The notes below the pieces were generated by a model that saw nothing but the letters and a program-made list of their open reading frames with translations, was not told the DNA's origin and searched no databases. A stretch of 42,875 nucleotides of DNA from positions 1 to 42,875 of the forward strand of contig JALSHD010000177.1 in assembly GCA_026982395.1 (NCBI GenBank), given 5' to 3'. Positions 1-7,735 of this stretch are shown here, in pieces (position 1 is the first letter of the stretch; every line of letters starts with the position of its first letter). Both the position numbers and the translations under genes were made by a program. This DNA comes from Chromatiales bacterium (GTDB taxonomy: Bacteria > Pseudomonadota > Gammaproteobacteria > Thiohalospirales > Thiohalospiraceae).

Positions 1-83
1 AACAACTACTCAAAAAAGTCCGGGAGCTCTGTCCGGACGCGGATCTTTATTCGGGCATGCCGGAGGCCTATCTGGACGGATAA
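1..83 (+). CDS. C-terminal fragment of an unrecognised protein (truncated by window edge)
   Basis: The third frame is open from the window edge to a TAA at 81-83 and encodes about 26 residues ending in SGMPEAYLDG. The residue mix looks like a real protein end, but the piece is too short to assign to a family. The gene would begin outside the window. The sequence after it is another, disturbed reading frame. Confidence 0.3.
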   Translation, partial: QLLKKVRELCPDADLYSGMPEAYLDG

Positions 84-867
84 CGGGCAATACTTGCCGG
101 GAGCAGGTAACCGGCAGGCGCGACTGGATCAAAACCCAAAAAGGCTGGCAACTGGAGGAAGCGCAGCCCGTCACCGACGTCTCGCTGCACCCGGGCAACG
201 CCTGGGGCGGCAGCCGCTCAAGCCTCACCGACGAGACCGACGACAGTCAGCTCTACCTGCCCAACCCGCACAGGAAACCACCCGCGAAGCCGCGCTGGAG
301 GCCAAAGAAATCGCCGCCATCAACCGCCAGCGCGCCCAACAGCTCGCCGAACGGTTCCAGACCGACCCGGCCGGCGCGGTGGCCAAATACGTGCAGGACA
401 AAAAAGACGAACTGGCCATCCTGGACTGGGCCGGCGAGTTCGGCGGCAAGTTTGGTGATGCCTGGGACATCGCCCAACAGGGCGACCTCGGCAAGGCCGC
501 CGGCGAAATGGCCAGCGCCCTGGGCAGCGCCGCGAAAAAAGCCGCCATCCGGAAAAAACAGAAAATGGCGGCGCAGAAAAAAGCGGACGACAAAGGCAAA
601 GGCCGCTGGGCGGCGAAAAAAGATAATGTTGATTTTGAGAAAAAACTGGAATCGTTAAAAGAAGAAATGAAAGGGGCAACCCTCACCTACCGAGTCTGCC
701 GCGTCCAGCTGGAGCACGACCCGAGCGGCTGCTACGGCCAGCGGGTCAGCGGCAAGGGCAAGCTGTCGCCCGCGGGCCAAAAGACCGGCTTTTGCCGAAG
801 AAAGAAAGGCACCGACATCAGGTGTGAACCGTGGACGCCCAGCGAGAAACCCGGCAAAACGCGCTGA
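84..867 (+). pseudogene. Frameshifted hypothetical gene, Ala/Lys-rich helical C-terminus
   Basis: No single frame carries this gene with a credible start. Frame 2 (about 108-275) reads like protein (KTQKGWQLEEAQPVTDVSL, then DETDDSQLYLPNP). From about 275 the protein-like reading moves to frame 1 and runs to TGA at 865-867. The frame 1 part is rich in Ala, Lys and Glu and looks like a long helix or coiled coil (EAKEIAAINRQRAQQLAERF, then AAKKAAIRKKQKMAAQKKAD), followed by a Cys-containing tail. The only frame 1 start before the switch is a TTG at 94 without a ribosome site, so I read this as a gene broken by a frameshift near 250-290. The helix-then-short-tail layout, with small orphan genes downstream, recalls polymorphic or type VI toxin loci. 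That is context only: I recognise no toxin motif. Confidence 0.4.
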
Positions 868-1020
868 CCGGCCAACCATCAAGACGACAGGAACGATGTA
901 ACGAAATGAGTGCGAACCAGCAGGTACTGACCCTGATTCGGGAGATGAACCAGTATTACAAAAAAGAGACCGGCGGGGTTTATCCCGACGCCGAGGGAAA
1001 GTCCATCCTGTGGGACAGGA
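856..1020 (+). repeat. Direct repeat copy A (5' end of the 906 gene)
   Basis: About 165 bp covering the end of the previous frame, the ribosome site and the first ~38 codons of the 906 gene recur at 2278-2440 at roughly 90 percent identity by eye. Shared landmarks are CTGACCGGCCAACCATCAAG, the codons for ANQQVL and EMNQYYKKETGGV, and TGGGACAGG at the end. Copy B lacks three bases in the GACGACAGG stretch. Confidence 0.85.
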
Positions 1021-1853
1021 TACAGAGAAGAATCCAACGGGTCATGGAAAACCCGAAAAAATACTACATGATAGACGGCTATCTGAAAGCCCTCAGCGAA
1101 TGGTATCTCGACCACAGCCAATATGCCCGCGCCTGTCTGCACGACCCGGCGCGCCAACGCACCGCCTTTGCCCAGTCGGCCTGGTGCGGCTACCAGGCGG
1201 TGAAGGTCAAGGGGGAGTTTAACCGGTTTCTGATTACGAAAACCCTGCGCATGCAGACTGTTATGCTCTTCTGGAGTGAATGCATCCTGGCTGGTTGGTT
1301 TGATGAGGCAACAGAAATTGGTCAGCGCTCTCTTGCTCCGGCCGAACAAGGTGGCCGCGCCATGACGTACGGCCGGTCGTTTGATACGGCCAGTTATTTC
1401 TTGCTTGAGTTACATTATCTTTGGCAGAACATACCTTTTGACCGGAAAACCGAAGGTTTTGATCATCCCTTGTATGATGAACATACCCCTTTTATTTACG
1501 AAGACATCCTCGACCACTGGAACACCCGGGACACCGCCCGGGTCGATGATTATGTCACCCGGATGGCCGACTATCACCTGACCCAGACCGAAGAGGAAAC
1601 GGAAACCTCCCCCGAGGACGACTACTTTGAATTCAATGATACCTTCACCCGGCTCTTCCCCTACGAAATCATGGCCTGGCTGAAACTGCGGGAGCACCTG
1701 GGGCTGCCCAACCCGGCCAAATACAGCCATCCGCTAATGCAGCAGCCGCTGGCTGAATTCATCCCGGACACCCCGCTGGACAAGCCGGACATGCCGCAGG
1801 TGGAAACCCTGCTGCAAATCGTTCGGGATGCCCTGCCCGGCGTCAGGTTGTAG
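906..1853 (+). CDS. Hypothetical soluble protein, possible immunity-type partner
   Basis: This 315-residue protein has no signal peptide or membrane segment. I chose the ATG at 906 because AGGA lies about ten bases upstream and because the duplicated copy at 2326 begins at the same place. The N-terminus is helical (IREMNQYYKKETGG). The middle is aromatic and Trp-rich (FWSECILAGWFDEATE, DTASYFLLELHYLW), followed by an acidic loop (EEETETSPEDDYFEF). The C-terminus holds WLKLREHLGLPNP and then HPLMQQPLAEF. I do not recognise the family with certainty. An all-helical, aromatic-rich protein with a WLxLREHLGLP-type segment, lying after a decayed coiled-coil gene and duplicated at its 5' end, resembles proteins annotated as immunity or accessory proteins of polymorphic effectors. 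That role is inference. The stop is two bases before the next start, so the two are co-translated. Confidence 0.7.
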   Translation: MSANQQVLTLIREMNQYYKKETGGVYPDAEGKSILWDRIQRRIQRVMENPKKYYMIDGYLKALSEWYLDHSQYARACLHDPARQRTAFAQSAWCGYQAVKVKGEFNRFLITKTLRMQTVMLFWSECILAGWFDEATEIGQRSLAPAEQGGRAMTYGRSFDTASYFLLELHYLWQNIPFDRKTEGFDHPLYDEHTPFIYEDILDHWNTRDTARVDDYVTRMADYHLTQTEEETETSPEDDYFEFNDTFTRLFPYEIMAWLKLREHLGLPNPAKYSHPLMQQPLAEFIPDTPLDKPDMPQVETLLQIVRDALPGVRL

Positions 1854-1855
1854 TC

Positions 1856-2272
1856 ATGTCCGAACAGCAACGGCAACACGAAACAGACGCACCCGTCCCC
1901 CCGGGCAAACAGGCGGATGCATCGGCCAGAGGCCTGGTCACCACTGTATATGCCCTTCAGGCAGCCGGCATTTTTCTTTTTCTGATCACCCTGGGCATTA
2001 CCTTCCTGGTTGCAGGCATCATCACCCACACCAAAAAGAAAAGCGTTGAAGAAACATGGCTGGCCTCCCACTTCAGATGGCAAACCCGAACGTTCTGGTA
2101 TGGGTTGCTCTGGACGGTTATCGGGCTGGCAAGCGCGATTTATCTCATTGGCTTTATTATCCTCATCGCCAACGGTATATGGGTGACGTATCGTGTGGTT
2201 CGGGGTTGGCTGGATCTGATTGAAAACAAACCCATGTACATGCACAAGCCCGGGATCAGCAAAGGTCGCTGA
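1856..2272 (+). CDS. Small membrane protein, DUF4870/COG3671-like
   Basis: This 138-residue protein has a polar N-terminus (about 25 residues) and then three hydrophobic segments, at about 34-56, 80-100 and 98-115; the last two may form one hairpin. The motif TWLASHFRWQTRTFWYGLLW between segments is typical of the small predicted-membrane-protein family COG3671 (DUF4870-like), whose biochemical role is not known. WVTYRVVRGWLDLIENKPM near the end also fits. It starts two bases after the stop of the 906 gene, so it is translationally linked to it. A membrane partner beside a putative immunity protein is suggestive but proves nothing. The family is fairly sure; the function is unknown. Confidence 0.8.
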   Translation: MSEQQRQHETDAPVPPGKQADASARGLVTTVYALQAAGIFLFLITLGITFLVAGIITHTKKKSVEETWLASHFRWQTRTFWYGLLWTVIGLASAIYLIGFIILIANGIWVTYRVVRGWLDLIENKPMYMHKPGISKGR

Positions 2273-2277
2273 ACGCA

Positions 2278-2440
2278 AAAAACGCACTGACCGGCCAACC
2301 ATCAAGACAGGAATGAGGTAACGAAATGCGTGCGAACCAGCAGGTACTGACCCCGATTCGGGAGATGAACCAGTATTACAAAAAAGAGACCGGTGGGGTT
2401 CATCCCGGCGCCGGGGTAAAAACCGTCCCGTGGGACAGGG
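2278..2440 (+). repeat. Direct repeat copy B of 856-1020
   Basis: This is the second copy of the 5' module: spacer, ribosome-site region and first ~38 codons of the 906 gene. Similarity ends at the TGGGACAGG motif near 2438 and is followed by a very G+C-rich stretch (about 2440-2500), which looks like a recombination junction. Confidence 0.85.
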
Positions 2441-2526
2441 TGCGTTGCCCGGGGCGCGGGGCCAGGCCGGCGCCGCCCCCCGGCGGGCGGCTCAACGGCG
2501 GTGTTCCGGTCAGCTTTTCAGGTTAG
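2326..2526 (+). pseudogene. Truncated duplicate of the 906 gene
   Basis: The ATG at 2326 gives ANQQVLTPIREMNQYYKKET, almost the same N-terminus as the 906 protein. After about 38 codons the homology stops and the frame runs through low-complexity Gly/Pro/Arg sequence (RGARPAPPPGG) to a stop at 2526. It is a 5' duplication joined to unrelated DNA, so it is unlikely to give a folded product. It may still serve as a leader for the gene that follows in another frame. Confidence 0.65.
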
Positions 2527-2534
2527 AAGCCGGC

Positions 2535-3728
2535 ATGGGCGAACCCTGCATCGACCTGCTGCTGCAATACGATCAGGAGCGGCGGCAAGAACCGGGGCGC
2601 TGTTGCGGTGGCGGCGAGCCGTACCAGCGGCCCCGTGAAGCGGCCTTTATCGACCTGGCCGAAACCCTGGCCGCGCATGTGCATATTGTGCGGCAGATCC
2701 CGTCGTTGCTGGCAGATCCGGCGCTGACGGCGGCCCACAAGCAGATGGTCTTTTATCTGCTCTGGCTGGGGGAGGACGCGGCGCAACAGCAACGGGCCAT
2801 CGGGCAATTGGCCGCGCTCGACACAAAAGCGGCCAGTGAACAGCTTGCCGTGCACTTTCTGGCCAACCCCGGACATGAAAAATATCTTCCCCTGTTTGTC
2901 GACGCGCAGGGCCGCCAGCGCCATGAAGGGGGTGTCTTCGACCGGCTGGCCGCGCGTTGTGACCTTCCGCCCCTGCGGCAAGGACTGCTCACCCGCTTCA
3001 GGGCGGCGCAGGGGGAGGAAAAACAGGCACTGGCCACTGCCTTGCTCTCGGCACATTCGGATGAGGCCCTGGAATGGTTTTGCAGTGAAGAGGGCATGGC
3101 GCAGGACCGCTGCCGGATCTTTGCCCGGCTGAGCGCGCCACTGGCGCACGCGCGCCTGAACCGGCTTGGAGAACTGCCACTCCCCGAGGCCTTCCTGCTG
3201 GAAATGGCAGACCACCTGACATGGTACGGCAACCCCTGGAGCCTCCCCTTTCTGCGCCGCTGCATGCGGCATGACAGCCTTGAGGTACAACGCGCCTTCC
3301 ATGGCTTGCTGATGGCTTACTTCGACAGAGACGACCCCGTCATGTTCCAGGGCTGGCTGCTGCGCGAAGCGGAAATGGTTTCCCCGGAAAACTACCCGGA
3401 CCAGCTAGAGGCGTTCTGGAACGCCAAAGCGGAATATCTCAAGCAAACCCTCAAAAAACAGCGCTATCTTGAAGCGGACCGGTTTGACATGAAAGCCCTG
3501 TTTGACGCCTACACCGGCCGCCGCAGCACCTATGAGCTGAACACCCCCTTCAGCGAATTCATCACCTGTCTGGGCTGGTGGACAGGACAGCACTTTTATT
3601 ACGACGCACAGGCCCTGGGCTCGAAGCAGTGCCGGCAGATACAGACCATCAGGGCCTGGCTTGAAGCGCACCCCTTTGAACCGGGGCGCTGGTACCGGTT
3701 TGGAAAAGATATTTCGGAACGTGATTAA
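2535..3728 (+). CDS. Hypothetical helical protein, HEAT-like appearance
   Basis: The ATG at 2535 gives 397 residues. A GTG at 2430 would extend it through the low-complexity junction, which looks non-native. The protein is almost entirely amphipathic helix, with repeated Leu/Ala-rich segments of about 35 residues (HFLANPGHEKYLPLFVDAQG, ATALLSAHSDEALEWF, FLRRCMRHDSLEVQRAF). This suggests an alpha-solenoid such as HEAT-type repeats. The C-terminal ~90 residues are aromatic-rich (FSEFITCLGWWTGQHFYYD, FEPGRWYRF). I see no catalytic motif, signal peptide or membrane segment. The protein follows a duplicated immunity-like 5' module and may be another protein of that locus. The family is not recognised. 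The gene ends just before the toxin remnant. Confidence 0.65.
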   Translation: MGEPCIDLLLQYDQERRQEPGRCCGGGEPYQRPREAAFIDLAETLAAHVHIVRQIPSLLADPALTAAHKQMVFYLLWLGEDAAQQQRAIGQLAALDTKAASEQLAVHFLANPGHEKYLPLFVDAQGRQRHEGGVFDRLAARCDLPPLRQGLLTRFRAAQGEEKQALATALLSAHSDEALEWFCSEEGMAQDRCRIFARLSAPLAHARLNRLGELPLPEAFLLEMADHLTWYGNPWSLPFLRRCMRHDSLEVQRAFHGLLMAYFDRDDPVMFQGWLLREAEMVSPENYPDQLEAFWNAKAEYLKQTLKKQRYLEADRFDMKALFDAYTGRRSTYELNTPFSEFITCLGWWTGQHFYYDAQALGSKQCRQIQTIRAWLEAHPFEPGRWYRFGKDISERD

Positions 3729-3729
3729 C

Positions 3730-3873
3730 CTGGCGGCTGGGTCCGATGAAAAGCTGGTTGGTGACTTGTCTGGCGCCTACTCGCGAAGAAGAAATATTCA
3801 ACATAGATTGGTCTAAGTTTGCGAAAAAGAGCATGTTGTTAAAGTTATCCGAACGTGGGCGCACTATGCATAG
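3730..3873 (+). pseudogene. Remnant of a Txe/YoeB-family toxin
   Basis: One frame reads EKLVGDLSGAYSRRRNIQHR, then LV, a TAA at 3814-3816, then VCEKEHVVKVIRTWAHYA and a final TAG at 3871-3873. This is the C-terminal half of a Txe/YoeB mRNA interferase: the family pattern is KLxGDLxGxxSRRIxxxHRLVYxV followed by a strand and a HY-type end. The N-terminal half is absent. The usual Tyr-Gln after LeuVal is replaced by a single TAA, as if three bases were lost. The gene is therefore dead twice over, with no antitoxin beside it. The stop is followed within eight bases by the attC-like site, the normal arrangement in an integron gene cassette. Family assignment from motifs is good. Confidence 0.75.
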
Positions 3874-3880
3874 AGAAGAA

Positions 3881-3965
3881 TATAACAATCGCATACACGC
3901 GGACAAAATAAAGCTGCGCCGTTCGCTCTGCACCTTTATTTTGCCGGTGATGCGAAGCGTTAGGT
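3881..3965 (+). other. Integron attC-like recombination site
   Basis: The site spans 85 bp. The right core is GTTAGGT at 3959-3965, a match to GTTRRRY. The left core ends in AAC at 3886 (ATATAAC against RYYYAAC, one mismatch). Between them are long imperfectly paired arms: TCGCAT (3889-3894) with ATGCGA (3950-3955), and CAAAATAAAG (3904-3913) with CTTTATTTTG (3934-3943). Single unpaired A residues in the left arm look like the extrahelical bases that orient attC recombination. The closing loop is short. Such a folded single strand is the substrate of an integron integrase. No integrase gene or attI is seen in the window, so the site is either an outlying remnant or a lone cassette insertion. 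Confidence 0.75.
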
Positions 3966-4391
3966 GGCCAAGAGTGAGTTGGATCCGTTTAGAACGCTTA
4001 GCCTGAATGCCAGATTTTCTTCCCGTTTGAAGAATACCTCCAGCCCCTTGTGCTTAAGGCTCTGTATCATGCATTAATTGCAACCCATCTCGTTACAGGT
4101 TACGGTTATCTTTTACGTACAATGAGGATTATCACTCCTTCATCGGCACCCTGCTGGCCGAGCCCGGGCTGGAATACAACAGTAAAAACACCCTCGGCTA
4201 ACTCACCACGGCGAGGATCGTCTTTGCACGCTATTTTGCCAAGCGTATGCTGTAGCGCATCACCGGCATAAAGAATCCGTATCCCTTGCCAAGGATGCAA
4301 TACCAGAAAATCACTGTCACCGGTGACACATTTCAGGAGCAAGGTGAGCAGTTACAAAAAATGCTCTTCTTTACCTGTCAAATCCAGCCCC
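3966..4391. other. Gene-poor spacer after the attC-like site
   Basis: I find no convincing gene in these 426 bases. A reverse frame of 78 codons (4106-4342) has only a TTG start and no ribosome site. A forward fragment reading SFIGTLLAEPGLEYNSKNT (about 4138-4200) looks protein-like but has no start. Both could be scraps of lost cassette or chromosomal genes. The region ends at the algC stop. Confidence 0.5.
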
Positions 4392-5807
4392 CTAGAAAGG
4401 CAACTCAAGATCCGGTGACTCAGACAGAATAAATTCCCGGATCCTCCGCTGTATATTCACCAGTTCCGTCTGTGTCTGCGCCTCAAAACGCACACCCAGG
4501 CTTGGAGTGGTATTGGAGGCCCGAACCAGCGCCCAGCCGGTGGGAAACTCCAAACGCAAACCATCCAGCGTGTTGGAAGTTGCATCAGAAAAATCAGCAT
4601 GTTCCATCAACCTTTCCATCAGTTCATAGTGTGAACCACTTATGACCGGGATATTGTACTCCTGTGTATTTACCGCATCCGGCAGGCAACGGAACTGCTC
4701 TGCGCTGGAGAGTGGGCTGTGGGCCAGTATTTCCAGCAGGCGGGCTCCGGCATACATGGCGTCATCAAAACCAAACCAGCGATCGGCGATAAACAGATGG
4801 CCGGTAAGCTCTCCTGCCAGCAGAGCCTTGTCCTGTTGCATTTTCGCCCGTACCACAGAGTGGCCCGTGCGCCACATCAATGGTCTGCCGCCGTGTTGCT
4901 CAATCACGTCATACAGATTGCCGGTACATTTTATGTCAAACAGAATTCTGGCCTGCGGATTGTTTTTCAGAACATCTATGGCCAGCATCATAAGCAGCCG
5001 GTCGGGCCAGATCACCTTGCCGCTGGAGTCAACCAATCCGATCCGGTCGCCGTCACCATCGAAAGCAAGTCCGACATCGGCACTGGTAGTACGCACAGTG
5101 GTGATCAAATCCTGCAGATTTCCCAGCTCGGTAGGATCAGGGTGATGATTGGGAAAATGGCCGTCAATATCACAGTACAGCTCTTGCACCTCACAACCCA
5201 GCCGGCGAAATAGCGCTGGTGCCACTTCGCCGGCCATACCATTACCCGCGTCCACCACTATTTTCATCGGTCTGCTTAACTGTACATCCGCACAGAGACG
5301 GGTCAGATATGGTTCGACAACATTTATCCGCCGGCAACTCCCCGCACCATCTACCAATTCACCCCGTTCAATGCGGCGACGCAGCGCCTGTACCCCCTCG
5401 CCATGCAGCACATCACCACCAAGAACAATCTTGAGACCATTGTATTCGGCCGGATTATGACTGGCCGTCAGCATGACGCCACTGTTACCCGCATATTGAT
5501 GGGCAGCAAAATAGAGTATGGGGGTAGGAACCCGGCCCACATCCAGCACCTCGCAACCGCTATCGCACAAAGCCCGGATTAACGCCCGACTCAGCGATGG
5601 GCTGGAAAGGCGTGCGTCCTGGCCTACAGCAATCAGGTTGATTCCCCTGGCCGCAGCTTCACTGCCAATAGCACGACCGATGCTGTATACGCTCTCTGGT
5701 GTCAATGTGCGACCGGCAATACCGCGGATGTCATAGGGTTTGAACACAGAAGCGCAAACCGGCTCCGGCCAGCCCGGTTGCACATGTTGAAGCTGTTGCG
5801 GTGACAT
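4392..5807 (-). CDS. algC: Phosphomannomutase/phosphoglucomutase
   Basis: This 471-residue enzyme interconverts hexose 1- and 6-phosphates for LPS, alginate or other sugar-nucleotide pathways in the cytoplasm. Four-domain alpha-D-phosphohexomutase signatures appear in order: the phosphoserine loop LTASHNPAEYNG, the Mg-binding loop AFDGDGDRIG, the sugar-binding loop AGELTGHLFI (GEMSGH-type) and the phosphate-binding loop VRASNTTPSLG. I chose the ATG at 5807, with a G-rich stretch upstream, over the in-frame TTG at 5828 that overlaps the dut stop. Order coaBC-dut-algC matches that in Pseudomonas and relatives, where argB follows. Here the downstream side is the accessory region instead. Whether Man or Glc is preferred cannot be told. 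Confidence 0.93.
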   Translation of the reverse strand: MSPQQLQHVQPGWPEPVCASVFKPYDIRGIAGRTLTPESVYSIGRAIGSEAAARGINLIAVGQDARLSSPSLSRALIRALCDSGCEVLDVGRVPTPILYFAAHQYAGNSGVMLTASHNPAEYNGLKIVLGGDVLHGEGVQALRRRIERGELVDGAGSCRRINVVEPYLTRLCADVQLSRPMKIVVDAGNGMAGEVAPALFRRLGCEVQELYCDIDGHFPNHHPDPTELGNLQDLITTVRTTSADVGLAFDGDGDRIGLVDSSGKVIWPDRLLMMLAIDVLKNNPQARILFDIKCTGNLYDVIEQHGGRPLMWRTGHSVVRAKMQQDKALLAGELTGHLFIADRWFGFDDAMYAGARLLEILAHSPLSSAEQFRCLPDAVNTQEYNIPVISGSHYELMERLMEHADFSDATSNTLDGLRLEFPTGWALVRASNTTPSLGVRFEAQTQTELVNIQRRIREFILSESPDLELPF

Positions 5808-5824
5808 AACGGATCCCCCCTGTA

Positions 5825-6280
5825 TCAATGTCGACCGGTATGGCCAAATCCTCCAACACCTCGCTGACTGGACTCAAACTCATCCACTACTTCGAAAGCG
5901 GCCTGCACTACCGGTACAAAAACCAGCTGGGCGATACGCTCACCCGGCTGGACTGTATATTCACCCTGCCCCCGATTCCAGCAGGAAACGAACAGCTGCC
6001 CCTGATAATCCGAGTCAATAAGCCCGACCAGATTACCCAGCACGATGCCATGTTTGTGCCCCAGCCCCGAACGGGGAAGAATCACTGCTGCCAGCGACGG
6101 ATCGGCCACATGAATAGCCATGCCGGTGGGAACCAGATGGGCATCTCCCGGCTTCAGTATCACCGCTTCGTCCAGACAAGCACGCAGATCCATTCCTGCT
6201 GCACCATCTGTCGCGTAATCAGGTAACGGGAACTCTGTACCAATGCGGGGATCGAGAATTTTCAGTTGAATTTTCTGCAT
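5825..6280 (-). CDS. dut: dUTP diphosphatase
   Basis: This trimeric dUTPase of 151 residues hydrolyses dUTP to dUMP and pyrophosphate, keeping uracil out of DNA and feeding thymidylate synthesis. All five family motifs are present: [32 protein letters not shown] (with the catalytic Asp), [13 protein letters not shown] and the C-terminal [10 protein letters not shown] that closes over the nucleotide. The ATG at 6280 is clear and the length is normal. Its stop (5825-5827) lies 18 bases before the chosen algC start, so the two are probably one transcript. Confidence 0.97.
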   Translation of the reverse strand: MQKIQLKILDPRIGTEFPLPDYATDGAAGMDLRACLDEAVILKPGDAHLVPTGMAIHVADPSLAAVILPRSGLGHKHGIVLGNLVGLIDSDYQGQLFVSCWNRGQGEYTVQPGERIAQLVFVPVVQAAFEVVDEFESSQRGVGGFGHTGRH

Positions 6281-6445
6281 GATTTCTTCCCTTTTATCAT
6301 TGTCCGACAGACGGGCTGTTGTGACTGAACAACAAGGGGTTATCGGCTGCTGTTGTCCACTCTTTAGTTATTGTTTGGTCGAATCCCTGGATAGAATACC
6401 GAGGTTTTTTTTCAAGACAAGGAAAAACCTCACATTTTCGGTACC

Positions 6446-6465
6446 CCATCCGGAAATCCGGATGG
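6446..6465 (-). terminator. Stem-loop directly after the coaBC stop
   Basis: CCATCCGG and CCGGATGG form a perfect 8-bp stem with a 4-base loop, touching the coaBC TAA. No U-run follows on either strand, so it may be a 3'-end stabilising hairpin rather than an intrinsic terminator. A second inverted pair, GAGGTTTTT/AAAAACCTC, lies at 6403-6429. Confidence 0.4.
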
Positions 6466-7671
6466 TTATTTTCGTGTCTGTTTGTAACGCTGCCCAATCA
6501 ACTCAACCAGCTGACGTGCAATTTCTGGTTTGGTGCTCCTTGGCAACGTCGTCCCGCCACCTGGCCACAATATCTCCAGCATATTTTCATCACTTTCAAA
6601 GCCGCTGCCGGGCAGTCCGACCCGGTTGACAGCGATCATGTCCGCCCTCTTGCCATCCAGTTTGGCTTGCGCGTACTCTGCCACCCTTTCCGTCTCAGCG
6701 GCAAAGCCAACACAAAACGGCCCATTGGTCAGAGCACACACGTCAGCCAGAATATCCGGGTTCCGCACCAGTTCCAGCTTGAGATGAGAGAGATCTTTTT
6801 TTATTTTCTGTTTGCTTTGCTGCTGCGGTCGGTAGTCAGCCACCGCGGCCGCCGCAATGAAGATATCACACCGGGGTACCCGCTGCATGACCGCCTCATG
6901 CATCTCGATGGCACTGCGCACATCGATACACTCCATCCGATCCGGCCAGGGCAGACTGCTGACACCGCTGATCAATACAACTTCGGCACCTGCCTGCTGT
7001 GCGGCTGTAGCCACAGCATACCCCATTTTTCCGGAACTGCGATTGCCAAGATAGCGCACCGGATCGATATCCTCCAGGGTGGGACCGGCGGTGACCATCA
7101 CCCGTACTCCCGCCAGATAGGGGGGGATGAACAGTCCGGTCAGCCGTCGTACCAACTGCTCTGGCTCAAGCATGCGGCCGGGGCCGTTTTCACCACAGGC
7201 CTGGTTTCCCTCAATCGGACCCAACAGATGCACACCCCGCTCCCTGAGCAGTTCAATATTTGATCGGGTTGCCTCGTTGCACCACATCTGCCGGTTCATT
7301 GCCGGCGCCAAGGCCAGCGGAGCGCTGCTGGCAAGACAGATGGTGGCAAGCAGATCATCCGCCAGGCCGTGTGCCAGCCGGGCAATGGTGTGAGCTGTCG
7401 CAGGCGCGATCAGAATGGCATCCGCCCAGCGCGCCAGTTCGATATGCCCCATCGCGGATCCTGCCTCTGGCTCAAACAGCTCCGTCGGAACCGGATGGCC
7501 GGAAAGAGCCCTGAAAGTCAGCGGAGTAACAAACCGGGCGGCGGCACTGCTTAGTACCACACGCACTTCAGCACCAGCATCACGCAGCCGCCGGACCAGA
7601 TCCGCGCTCTTGTAGGCAGCGATACCACCCGTCACCCCCAGAAGGATATGTTTGCCATTCAGCTCTTTCAT
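6466..7671 (-). CDS. coaBC: Bifunctional PPC decarboxylase / phosphopantothenate-cysteine ligase
   Basis: This 401-residue cytoplasmic protein carries two consecutive steps of coenzyme A synthesis. The N-terminal flavoprotein half (CoaC, about 1-185) shows the start GVTGGIAAYKSADL, the LAPAMNRQMW motif and the FMN-site histidine region MGHIELARWAD. The C-terminal half (CoaB, about 190-401) shows VTAGPTLEDIDPVRYLGNRS and the KIKKDLSHLKLELVRNPDIL stretch that binds CTP. The ATG at 7671 gives the usual N-terminus; an upstream frame extension lacks homology. The gene is divergent from speE across 64 bp that must hold both promoters, and 185 bp separate it from dut downstream. Confidence 0.96.
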   Translation of the reverse strand: MKELNGKHILLGVTGGIAAYKSADLVRRLRDAGAEVRVVLSSAAARFVTPLTFRALSGHPVPTELFEPEAGSAMGHIELARWADAILIAPATAHTIARLAHGLADDLLATICLASSAPLALAPAMNRQMWCNEATRSNIELLRERGVHLLGPIEGNQACGENGPGRMLEPEQLVRRLTGLFIPPYLAGVRVMVTAGPTLEDIDPVRYLGNRSSGKMGYAVATAAQQAGAEVVLISGVSSLPWPDRMECIDVRSAIEMHEAVMQRVPRCDIFIAAAAVADYRPQQQSKQKIKKDLSHLKLELVRNPDILADVCALTNGPFCVGFAAETERVAEYAQAKLDGKRADMIAVNRVGLPGSGFESDENMLEILWPGGGTTLPRSTKPEIARQLVELIGQRYKQTRK

Positions 7672-7735
7672 CGTTGCAAGTGTAACAAAACATCCGGTAT
7701 CTTGTGGCTCAATTCTTTTTCGACGGAATTTTAAT

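Noticed and set aside
3746-4006. 86-codon + strand frame starting at 3746
   Set aside because: It runs straight through the attC-like site and is out of frame with the toxin remnant, which reads better.
4106-4342. 78-codon reverse frame as a cassette gene
   Set aside because: Only a TTG start, no ribosome site and no family resemblance; kept as a possible scrap in the spacer entry.
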